24,365 nucleotides of DNA. It comes from Pseudomonadota bacterium. GTDB lineage: Bacteria; Pseudomonadota; Alphaproteobacteria; Rs-D84. Made by a program: the position numbers and the translations under genes. This document shows positions 15,550 through 22,700 of this stretch, in pieces (within the stretch, counting starts at the first letter, position 1; each line of letters starts with the position of its first letter). The DNA is taken from assembly GCA_030531915.1 (NCBI GenBank), contig JAUNMD010000003.1, positions 1-24,365 of the forward strand, written 5' to 3'. Below the pieces are notes generated by a model. It did no database searches, was not told the origin of the DNA, and worked only from the letters and a program-made list of their open reading frames with translations.

Positions 15550-15938
15550 CACGCATTATAACGTACGGCACATTTGATACTTTTCATTGGGCACACATGC
15601 TGTTGTTACAGCGCGCGCGTGCGATGGGCGATTGGCTGGGCGTGGGATTGTCCACCGATGCGTTCAACGCGATAAAGGGCAAGCAGACATGTTTGCCATA
15701 CGAACAGCGCAAACAGATTCTGTCGGGTGTGAAATACGTTGACCTGATTTTCCCAGAAAATAATTGGCAGCAAAAGCGTGATGATATTTTGAAATATCAC
15801 GCCGATATTTTTGTGATGGGTGATGATTGGCGTGGAAAATTTGACGACCTGAATGATATATGTCAGGTTGTATATCTGCCCCGTACGCCCGATATTTGCA
15901 GCACCGAAATAAAAAAGATTTTATCAAAAACAAAATAA
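15546..15938 (+). CDS. tagD: Glycerol-3-phosphate cytidylyltransferase-like protein (TagD family)
   Basis: TagD makes CDP-glycerol from CTP and glycerol-3-phosphate. This 130-residue protein matches its length and sequence along its whole extent: ITYGTFDTFHWAH, LGVGLSTDAFNAIKGK, YEQRKQILSGVKYVDLIFPE, FVMGDDWRGKFDDL and VVYLPRTPDICSTEIK. The nucleotide-binding HxGH motif is HWAH (residues 14-17), so the conserved Gly is Ala; both histidines are kept. The start overlaps the LicD stop by 4 bp (ATGA), indicating translational coupling. In Gram-positive bacteria TagD supplies teichoic acid synthesis. Here no teichoic acid genes are nearby, and the likely user of the product is the LicD-family enzyme. 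A related substrate such as another polyol phosphate cannot be excluded. Confidence 0.88.
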   Translation: MTRIITYGTFDTFHWAHMLLLQRARAMGDWLGVGLSTDAFNAIKGKQTCLPYEQRKQILSGVKYVDLIFPENNWQQKRDDILKYHADIFVMGDDWRGKFDDLNDICQVVYLPRTPDICSTEIKKILSKTK

Positions 15939-15939
15939 A

Positions 15940-15959
15940 AATGCGCCATTCGGCGCATT
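15940..15959 (+). terminator. Putative terminator after tagD
   Basis: AATGCGCC and GGCGCATT pair around a 4-nt loop just past the stop codon. The T-tail is interrupted (ATTATTATTG), so termination may be weak. Confidence 0.6.
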
Positions 15960-15963
15960 ATTA

Positions 15964-15993
15964 TTGTCATTCCTGCCTGCGCAGGAATGACAA
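15964..15993. repeat. 30-bp palindromic repeat (TTGTCATTCCTGC type)
   Basis: TTGTCATTCCTGC (15964-15976) and its inverse GCAGGAATGACAA (15981-15993) flank CTGC. This is a short interspersed palindrome of a common bacterial type, in a gene-free stretch. Confidence 0.75.
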
Positions 15994-16019
15994 AGAGGCA
16001 TGCTGCGCAACATTATCAA

Positions 16020-16048
16020 ACTGGATTGCCACGCTACGCTCGCAATGA
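16020..16048 (+). repeat. Half copy of the CTGGATTGC/CGCAATGA repeat
   Basis: ACTGGATTGC (16020-16029), a short centre and CGCAATGA (16041-16048) match the half element at 6911-6940 almost base for base. No core or second half follows. Confidence 0.7.
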
Positions 16049-16109
16049 ATCCAAGCGAAGCGCAGGATGCGGCAAGGACGCAGTCCGCAGGCGACACATG
16101 TGCCGGAAC

Positions 16110-16129
16110 TTATCTATGCTCTATTATCT
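16110..16129 (+). repeat. 20-bp repeat next to a terminator, inverted copy at 19530-19549
   Basis: TTATCTATGCTCTATTATCT at 16110-16129 is found as its exact reverse complement at 19530-19549. Both copies adjoin an ACGGGGC/GCCCCGT terminator in the same relative order, so repeat and terminator appear to be one composite unit. Confidence 0.7.
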
Positions 16130-16136
16130 ATTCACT

Positions 16137-16163
16137 AAAAAACGGGGCAATGCCCCGTTTTTT
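16137..16163. terminator. Bidirectional terminator, mainly for the OmpA-domain gene
   Basis: AACGGGGC (16141-16148) and GCCCCGTT (16152-16159) pair around AAT, with an A-run and a T-run on either side. It overlaps the stop codon region of the minus-strand OmpA-domain gene and backs up the tagD terminator. Confidence 0.85.
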
Positions 16164-17274
16164 ATCTGTTGGTCAGTTGTAATTCTATGCGACGGTTTTG
16201 TTGCAAACTGGCCGCGTCGGAGCCCAATTCCACAGGGTGCATTTCGCCAAAGCCACTGGGGACAAGGCGACGTTTCGACACACCATCGCGCGCCAATTCG
16301 TTTGCCACCGCGGTCGCACGCAACAGGGACAATTCAACATTATTCTTGTACCCGCGTGTGCCGGCGATAACCGGTTTGTTGTCAGTGTGGCCATCAACAC
16401 GAATAATCCAATTTACATCAGATGGAATCTTGTGTTCCAAATCTTTGATTACATTCGCAATCAGGCGCAGTTGGTTTTTCCCCTCTGGCGACAGGGTGTA
16501 TGAACCACTGCTGAATAAAATGTCGCTGGACACGATAAAGCGGTCGCCGTCCGGTTGAACCGTGGTGCGGTCGCCCAATGCGTCCTTGATTGCGCGATAG
16601 AATGCGGATTGATATTGCGAAACCTTGTTCAGTTCGGCAACCTTGTCCGCCAATGCCTTGTTCAGGCGCGCAGACATTTCCACGTACTGAATTTCTTGGG
16701 CGTGCGATTTTTCTTCGGCGGCGTCCAATGCCGATTGCAATTTTGCCAACTGGTCAGACAGTTCGGCGCGCTGGGCGTCCATCTGGGTCTGCAATTCGCG
16801 ACGCTGTTGTTCCAATTCGGCGGTCTTTTCCTTGTCTAATTTGGCCTGATTCAACTGGCGCGACAATTCGGCAACGCGCGCGGTCAAATCTGTGCCCTGT
16901 GTTTGCAGTTCGGTAACCTTGGCCTCGTACTCTGCAATCAGTTCATTCATATTTGTGTCAACCGCAACCAGTTCATTTGACAGTTGGGCGTTATTATTTT
17001 CCAGATTTTCCAGTTGTGCGCGCGCCAAAATCAGCAGGCGTTTTGCCTCTTCTTCGTCGGCGGTCATCTGTTGAATCTTTTGCGATTGTTCGGCGTTTGT
17101 CTGTTTCAAGTCCGCCAATGTTTTCGCACCGGTCTTGGTGTTAAATACACTGGTGGTTGTCCACAAGAATACAAACACAATCAGCAAGAAAATCAATATA
17201 ATGACCAGATTGGAAAACAAGTCCACAAATGCCGGCCATGTATTAGTTCTGTCGCGGAAACGAATGTTTAACAT
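16162..17274 (-). CDS. MotB-like inner-membrane protein with coiled coil and C-terminal OmpA domain
   Basis: This 370-residue protein has one N-terminal membrane helix (about 17-38) with Asp18 at its start, placed like the proton-binding Asp of MotB, ExbD and TolR. A long Gln/Glu/Lys-rich coiled coil covers roughly 55-225. The C-terminal OmpA/MotB peptidoglycan-binding domain (about 240-370) shows FIVSSDILFSSGSYTLSPEG, IIRVDGHTDNKPV, VELSLLRATAVANEL and QQNRRIELQL. It should form the stator partner of the MotA/ExbB-like protein encoded just upstream and anchor it to peptidoglycan. No flagellar gene is nearby, so a non-flagellar envelope role is likely. The start at 17274 follows GAGAGAGGA. 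Such pairs are common in alphaproteobacteria and are usually annotated only as 'peptidoglycan-binding protein'. Confidence 0.88.
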   Translation of the reverse strand: MLNIRFRDRTNTWPAFVDLFSNLVIILIFLLIVFVFLWTTTSVFNTKTGAKTLADLKQTNAEQSQKIQQMTADEEEAKRLLILARAQLENLENNNAQLSNELVAVDTNMNELIAEYEAKVTELQTQGTDLTARVAELSRQLNQAKLDKEKTAELEQQRRELQTQMDAQRAELSDQLAKLQSALDAAEEKSHAQEIQYVEMSARLNKALADKVAELNKVSQYQSAFYRAIKDALGDRTTVQPDGDRFIVSSDILFSSGSYTLSPEGKNQLRLIANVIKDLEHKIPSDVNWIIRVDGHTDNKPVIAGTRGYKNNVELSLLRATAVANELARDGVSKRRLVPSGFGEMHPVELGSDAASLQQNRRIELQLTNR

Positions 17275-17306
17275 GTTTATTTTTCCTCTCTCTCGCGTGT
17301 TCTCTC

Positions 17307-18011
17307 TTATTTATCGTCCAAGGTGCAATCTGGGACGGTTGGTACGTGCGTGTGCGCGGCCAAGTAATCTTCCAGTTCATTAAAGATGGCGTTTTGTGCC
17401 AACTGAACCTGCAAGCCCAGAAATCCGATAACCAAACTGCCCGCCAGACCCATCAGTGAACTGGTAAATGCGGTTGCCATACCCGCCAATGGTTTGGACA
17501 GACCGGTCTGCATCGCGGTCAGAACCGCATCATCGGCAAAGTTCAACCCGCCAATCAATTCGGCAAAGCCACCAACCGTCATAATCAGACCCCAGAATGT
17601 CCCCAGCAAGCCCAAGAATATCAATGTGTTTGTGATATACCGAATTGATTCACGCGCGTCATCAAAACGCAACAGAATCAAATCCAGCATATTATTTAAT
17701 GATGTGGCGGAAATCCGTGCAGGGCGCGTGCGCAACAGCATTGCGACCGGACGCAACAACATCGGGGGCAGGGGTGCATTGCGACGCCCCATTAAATATG
17801 CGCGTAACCAGCGGTATTCTGGCAATAACTTGAACATATGCACGAACGCCAGCCCAATCCCGAACAGCGTTGTCCCAATAATAATGCCGTTCAGATAAAT
17901 ATTTGCCGCCGCAACGCGCAAAAATTCGTCATGAAACATAATCAGGCCCGCCGCCAGCAATGCCGTCAGTGCCGCCATACGGTTAAGATTTCTGTGAAAC
18001 TGGTTCGTCAT
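17307..18011 (-). CDS. MotA/TolQ/ExbB-family proton channel protein
   Basis: This 234-residue protein belongs to the ion-channel side of MotAB/ExbBD/TolQR machines, which use the proton gradient for mechanical work. Four membrane segments are visible: about 12-30, 37-60, 125-152 and 180-208. The third contains the family-typical NTLIFLGLLGTFWGLIMTVG and the fourth ends PLAGMATAFTSSLMGLAGSL, with the conserved Thr/Ser facing the channel. The ATG at 18011 is preferred over the one at 18050 because it follows AGAGAGAT and a promoter whose start lies downstream of 18050. It is 32 bp upstream of the OmpA-domain partner and clearly co-transcribed with it. Specific function is unknown. Confidence 0.88.
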   Translation of the reverse strand: MTNQFHRNLNRMAALTALLAAGLIMFHDEFLRVAAANIYLNGIIIGTTLFGIGLAFVHMFKLLPEYRWLRAYLMGRRNAPLPPMLLRPVAMLLRTRPARISATSLNNMLDLILLRFDDARESIRYITNTLIFLGLLGTFWGLIMTVGGFAELIGGLNFADDAVLTAMQTGLSKPLAGMATAFTSSLMGLAGSLVIGFLGLQVQLAQNAIFNELEDYLAAHTHVPTVPDCTLDDK

Positions 18012-18031
18012 ACTATCTCTCTTATAATGTG

Positions 18032-18061
18032 ATGATAGTAAATTTTGCAAAATAATGTCAA
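18032..18061 (-). promoter_or_regulatory. Promoter of the ExbB/OmpA-domain operon
   Basis: On the minus strand a consensus TTGACA (18056-18061) and TATCAT (18032-18037) are 18 bp apart, with a start near 18025. Confidence 0.7.
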
Positions 18062-18097
18062 TAGGGATTATTCATAAAATGCGCGCGGAAAAATCAC

Positions 18098-18126
18098 TTG
18101 ATTTTATTAAAAAAATCGGCATAATT
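18098..18126 (+). promoter_or_regulatory. Promoter of rpsF-rpsR-rplI
   Basis: TTGATT (18098-18103) is followed by CATAATT around 18120-18126 at 16-17 bp spacing. The start near 18132 leaves a leader of about 50 nt before rpsF. Confidence 0.55.
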
Positions 18127-18184
18127 GGCGATGTCCTGCTGGCACAATGGGGTGTCGGCTGATTAAACCATAGGAAAAATATAA

Positions 18185-18523
18185 ATGGCTTACTATGAAA
18201 GCGTCTTGGTTTTCCGCCAGGACTTGACCGAACCGCAGGTAAAAGAAAAAGCGGCAAAATACACCGAAATCATCAAGGAATTGGGCGGTGATGTTAAATC
18301 CACAGAATTTTGGGGTTTGAAGAATCTGGCCTATGTTATCCGTAAAAATCGCAAGGCACACTATGTCATGCTGAATATCGAATTGCCAGGGGCCCAGGTT
18401 GCCGAACTGGAACGTCGTGCTCGCATTGACGAAGACGTCATTCGTTTCTTGAACGTTCGCGTCGAAGCATTGTCCGAACAACCATCTATCATGATGAAAA
18501 AGAATAACGAAGAGGCAGAATAA
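18185..18523 (+). CDS. rpsF: 30S ribosomal protein S6
   Basis: S6 binds S18 on the platform of the 30S subunit. The 112-residue protein begins [19 protein letters not shown] and has [20 protein letters not shown] and [20 protein letters not shown], all diagnostic for S6. Length is near the usual for alphaproteobacteria, with a short acidic tail. It is the first gene of rpsF-rpsR-rplI, a common order, and its stop codon overlaps the rpsR start by one base (TAATG). AGGAAAAATATAA precedes the ATG. Confidence 0.97.
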   Translation: MAYYESVLVFRQDLTEPQVKEKAAKYTEIIKELGGDVKSTEFWGLKNLAYVIRKNRKAHYVMLNIELPGAQVAELERRARIDEDVIRFLNVRVEALSEQPSIMMKKNNEEAE

Positions 18524-18750
18524 TGGCAGTACGTGCAGCAATTTATCGTAAAAAATCTAACCCATTAAAGGGCAAGGTTATCGATTACAAAGATATCAAA
18601 ACACTGTCGCACTATATCACAGAACGCGGCAAAATCGTCCCATCACGCATCAGTGGTGTTTCCCAGAAAGACCAGCGCGAATTGGCAACCGCCATCAAAC
18701 GTGCCCGTCATTTGGGGTTGATGCCATTTGTTCGCAACAACTTGGGCTAA
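18523..18750 (+). CDS. rpsR: 30S ribosomal protein S18
   Basis: S18 forms a heterodimer with S6 on the 30S platform. The 75-residue protein has the typical [49 protein letters not shown] core. There is no zinc-binding Cys set, as in most S18 proteins of this class. Translation is probably coupled to rpsF through the 1-bp overlap. The stop codon at 18750 coincides with the first base of a long predicted RNA hairpin that fills the gap to rplI. Confidence 0.97.
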   Translation: MAVRAAIYRKKSNPLKGKVIDYKDIKTLSHYITERGKIVPSRISGVSQKDQRELATAIKRARHLGLMPFVRNNLG

Positions 18751-18851
18751 AATTAAATTCTGTGGACGCCTGTGGCGATTGCCGGTTCTTATGTAGGTCA
18801 ACTACACTGCGAACCGTCAATCGCTTCCAATAACCACACATAATTTAATTT
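18750..18851 (+). promoter_or_regulatory. Long structured RNA element between rpsR and rplI
   Basis: Nested inverted repeats fill this gap. AAATTAAATT (18750-18759) pairs with 18842-18851, TGTGG (18761-18765) with CCACA (18834-18838), GCGATTG (18775-18781) with CAATCGC (18818-18824), CGGTTC (18783-18788) with GAACCG (18811-18816), and TGTAG (18792-18796) with CTACA (18802-18806). The last four stems are coaxial around a 5-nt loop. No T-run follows, so it is not a simple terminator. It ends about 50 nt before the rplI start and could be a processing, stability or attenuation element. Confidence 0.65.
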
Positions 18852-18903
18852 GTAAATAAGCATCTGGAATAAAAAATTCCTAACTTGAAAAAGGACAGAT
18901 AAA

Positions 18904-19491
18904 ATGAAAATTATTTTGACAGAAAAAATTACTCACTTGGGTAATATCGGCGATACAGTCGAAGTGAAAACGGGTTTCGCGCGCAACTATCTGTTGCCAA
19001 ACGGCAAGGCAATGCGCTGGACACGTGAAAACGTTGCGTTGTTCGAAGCGAAAAAAGCCGAATTGACCGCACGTCAGGAAGCCGCCAAGGCAGCCGCCGA
19101 AGCGAACGTTGACGCCGTCAAGAACGCGAAACTGCACATGATTCGTCAGGCGGGTGATACAGGTCAACTGTATGGTTCTGTGTCAACACGCGATATTGCA
19201 CGCATGCTGAAAGAAATTGCAAACGTCAATGTTGAATCTTCTCAGGTTTTGTTGGGCAGCCCAATTAAATCCATCGGCGCGTTCGACACCAAGATTGCAT
19301 TGCACCCAGACGTTGTCGTTCCAGTCAAGGTATATGTTGCCCAGACACAGGACGAAATTGACGCATTGGTTGCGGGCAAGGTTCTGACATTTGGCACCAA
19401 GAAGGTTGAAGAAGAAGTTGCAGAAGAAAAACCTGCAGCGGAAGAAAAACCAGCTGAACAGCCGGCAGAAAAAGCGGCAGACGCTGAATAA
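18904..19491 (+). CDS. rplI: 50S ribosomal protein L9
   Basis: L9 is a two-domain protein on the side of the 50S subunit that limits ribosome slippage. The N-terminal domain (MKIILTEKITHLGNIGDTVEVKTGFARNYLLP) is highly conserved; a central helix rich in Ala, Lys and Glu follows, then the C-terminal domain with GQLYGSVSTRDIA, SPIKSIGAFD and HPDVVVPVKVYV. At 195 residues it is long because of an added acidic Glu/Ala/Pro tail (from about 172), a feature often seen in alphaproteobacterial L9. AAAGGACAG precedes the ATG. A 153-nt structured gap separates it from rpsR. Confidence 0.97.
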   Translation: MKIILTEKITHLGNIGDTVEVKTGFARNYLLPNGKAMRWTRENVALFEAKKAELTARQEAAKAAAEANVDAVKNAKLHMIRQAGDTGQLYGSVSTRDIARMLKEIANVNVESSQVLLGSPIKSIGAFDTKIALHPDVVVPVKVYVAQTQDEIDALVAGKVLTFGTKKVEEEVAEEKPAAEEKPAEQPAEKAADAE

Positions 19492-19518
19492 AAAAACGGG
19501 GCATCGCCCCGTTTTTTT
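19491..19518 (+). terminator. rplI terminator
   Basis: AACGGGGC (19495-19502) and GCCCCGTT (19506-19513) pair around ATC and run into eight T. It overlaps the rplI stop codon. Confidence 0.9.
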
Positions 19519-19529
19519 TATTAGAGAAA

Positions 19530-19549
19530 AGATAATAGAGCATAGATAA
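19530..19549 (-). repeat. Inverted copy of the terminator-linked 20-bp repeat
   Basis: It is the exact reverse complement of 16110-16129. A GC hairpin, GTGCGCC/GGCGCAC, follows at about 19556-19573 with a T-run to about 19582, which may be a second terminator. Confidence 0.7.
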
Positions 19550-19592
19550 TAGATAGTGCGCCGTCCGGCGCACTTGTTTTTTATTGTCGGCT

Positions 19593-19622
19593 GTCCAAAT
19601 CTAGCGATGGCCAGATTGTTAC
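19593..19622 (+). promoter_or_regulatory. Upstream, diverged copy of a 30-bp dyad before the autotransporter
   Basis: It starts GTCCAAATCT, identical to the first ten bases of the dyad at 19677, and matches it at most other positions (ATGG-x-CAGATT also shared). Its right arm has drifted, so it is a weaker palindrome. It begins exactly 84 bp before the second copy. Confidence 0.6.
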
Positions 19623-19676
19623 ACATTTACAATGGGAATAGTAACCGATTTCCAACGTTCTGTCAACCCGCATAGT

Positions 19677-19706
19677 GTCCAAATCTGGCCATGGTCAGAT
19701 TTGGAC
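19677..19706 (+). promoter_or_regulatory. 30-bp near-perfect dyad overlapping the putative autotransporter -35
   Basis: GTCCAAATCTG (from 19677) is mirrored by CAGATTTGGAC (to 19706) around a CCATGG-centred core; only one base pair of the dyad is mismatched. Its last six bases, TTGGAC (19701-19706), are a plausible -35, with TACATAAT 17-19 bp downstream. A protein bound here would cover the promoter, so it reads as an operator. There is no T-run, which argues against a terminator. Confidence 0.6.
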
Positions 19707-19759
19707 GGGGTATCTTGCGCATTTACATAATATTCATAATACAAACAAAGGAAGGCATT

Positions 19760-22700
19760 ATGCGTCAATACTCCAGACACGGTCTGAAACTGTTATCTGA
19801 AAATTATCGGGCAATATTGCGGAAATGCGCGTTGATAAACGCCGCATTTTTTATTTGTGCGCCATTGGCAACGCCGGCGGCGGCATATTCACTGGGTGAA
19901 TTTATAACTGGTGTGACCGCGGATGAAACGTCAACCCCAATCACAGACAGCGAATACACAATGTCTGGGGATGAAACACTGGCCAACAACCCATTGATGG
20001 TGGCGCGTGCGGATGCGGCCCAGCGTGAATTGACCATCAATATGGGTGCAAACAAAATTACCGGTACGAATATTAACTATAATAATCCCACGAAATTGAT
20101 AGAAAGTGACCGCGTTGATACATTATCAATGATTGGCGAAAGCGGTGCCGGCATTGCTGAATTGTTCGACATTGGCAACAGGGGCACACTCAATTTAACA
20201 AATGTTGATATGGCGCGTGTGACAGTCAACAACTGTTTGAATGTCAACGATCCAGCATCGGGCAATACCGGGACATTGAATCTGCGTGGAAATAATACAT
20301 TGCGCGAAGTCGTTTGGGGAAATATAAATGTCTTGGACGGCAAAACAACATTTACCAGATTGAATACACTCAGTGGCACTTTTGATATCGCCGCCGGCGC
20401 AGAAATGATGGTAAATTCAAACTCTGCCACGTGGTTTAATCCCGCCGCCGGTGTGGGCAGCTTCAGCAAAATCACCAATAACGGTACATTGACACTGAAC
20501 GGAACGAAAACCGGCACCGACGCGACCGAACAAAAATTACAGGCGGTGATTTCGGGCAATGGGACAACAACACTGAATACCACAAACGCCAATGAAATAC
20601 TGGTCATTGATAACAATGGCAAAATTGAACAGGGCACATTGCATGTAATTCAGGGAAATATCAAAAACAGCAGCACAATCAATGTTGGCACATTGAATGT
20701 TGATGGCGCATCCACGATTACAAATGAAGATACGTTGAATGTGACGACGGGCGGCAATATGGCGAACGCCACGATTGTCAACGAAATCGGTGCAACACTG
20801 GATATGTCGGACGTGACGTTGGGAACATTGAAAAATATTGGCGAAGGAACCAATAAAGCCTCAGCAACATTGAACAATGTTAACATCAATACAATTAAAA
20901 CATTGGGGTTTTTGACACTGAAAGGTGATAACACCGTACATCGTATTGATTCAGTTGGCATCAATTCTGAATCTGGTCGGACACGTACAAATGTTTTTGT
21001 TGAAACTGGTGGAAAATTAACCATAGATGAAACAGAACTGGTAACCATACGTGTTGCCAACGATGCGGTTTTGCGTGCAACAAATGCGGGGCTGATGGAA
21101 AACACAGAAATAAAAAATCAAGGCGAATTGTCATTGGCGGCGGTGTCTGGTGGTTTTGATTTTATGCCATTTAAAGTGAGTGGTGTTGGCACAATCACAA
21201 TGGACGATGGCCTGAAAATGACATTGGGCGCAAATACAGAGATTGAACAGGCTGCAATTAAAATCAGTTCGGGTGCCGAAATAACCAATAATGGCACGAT
21301 TTCCGCCGCTGTGTTGGATAATACCGCCGTGGGCACGTTCGCCAAAATAATCGGCAATGGCAAATTGGAAATTCGTGGCCAGGATGCATCGTGGGAACGT
21401 CTGGATATCAACCAGTCCGAAATTTCATTGACAGATTCCGCAAAATTGAGTGTCGCGCGTATGACCACAGTGAATGCCACCGCCGGCATCCGTGTTGACA
21501 GTGGTTCCGAACTGGTAATGCAGGGGGGCAGAAACAGCAACCTGGTTTCGGGTGATGGCAAAGTCATTATTGATGGTGATGTTGTAAATGATGGTGAACT
21601 GAACACACTGGTTCATATCAATGCCGCCAACAAATTGACAACCGATGGTGCAAAACTGACGCATTCCGTGCTGGAAAACGATGGGATATTGGTGCTGAAT
21701 GGAACAGAAGATGAACTGGCCCCATCTGTTACCGGTTTGGGCAATATTTTTGTGGATGGCGATGTCACGGTTCGTGGTGAAATCCAACAGAACAAATTTG
21801 AAATCAACAATGGTGCGCTGGTTCGTGCCAATGCGTCCCTGTTAAATGTCGCCGCGGGCGGCTTTGTGAACGACGGCACATTGGAAATCAATGGTGGAAC
21901 ACTGGCGTTGGGCACAGACATTACCGGTAATGGTGCAACGCATTTTACCGATGGCACAATCGCACTGAAATCAAATGTTGCCCAGCACACCGAAATTGAT
22001 GACGATGTCACGGTTGACATTGCTGACCGCGAAATCACACTGAAATCCGCCGATATTGATGGCACGTTGGCATTGACGTTAAATGACATCACGGCTGGTT
22101 CGGATGCGTATAATGGTGGCAAATTGATTGTGTCGGATGATTTGAATATTGACGATGACGCAACATTAAAATTGACCATCAATAATGCCAGTTTGGCGCG
22201 TGGCGAATCCACCGGCGAATTACAGCTGATTTCGGTTGGTGGCACAATGACCGGTGATTTTGCAAACCGTTTGTCAAATATTCGCTATTACGTGGTGGAT
22301 GCAAATGGTGACGGTCGGTATACAATCAAATACATGCGCACCGCGGACGAGGTTGTACGCACAATCGGCGGTCGTGACAATCTGGCACGCGTTGCAAATG
22401 CGTGGGACGGTGCATCGGGCACAATGGCAGACGCACTGAACGAATTGTCCCAACATGACGCCGCGGGCTACGTAAATGCGCTGGGGCGCGTTATGCCAAC
22501 CGACGCGCGGCATAATACGCGCGTGGCGACAACCGTCAACAATATGATTGGCACGGCGGTTGAAAAACGCACCAATGCAACCACAGGACGCAGCGCGGGC
22601 GACATTGTCAATGAACCGTCTGTGTGGGCCCAGGCATTTGGAAACTATACCACAATGTCTGATACCGATGACGCGGCGGGATTTGACGCGACAACCGTTG

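Noticed and set aside
15546..15938. Teichoic acid biosynthesis locus
   Set aside because: Only the TagD-like enzyme is present; there are no TagA, TagB, TagF or flippase genes, and the organism appears Gram-negative (autotransporter, OmpA domain).
16162..18011. Zorya-like (ZorAB) defence system
   Set aside because: A MotA/MotB-like pair is present, but no ZorC/ZorD/ZorE-type helicase or nuclease gene is adjacent; the neighbours are repeats, tagD and ribosomal genes.
19623..19676. Invertible promoter between the two dyads
   Set aside because: The spacer holds no convincing promoter and no invertase gene is in view; an operator pair explains the layout better.
20077..22245. Long antisense frames under the autotransporter
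   Set aside because: They are shadows of codon bias in the repetitive passenger; they have no ribosome-binding sites and hydrophobic, low-complexity translations.
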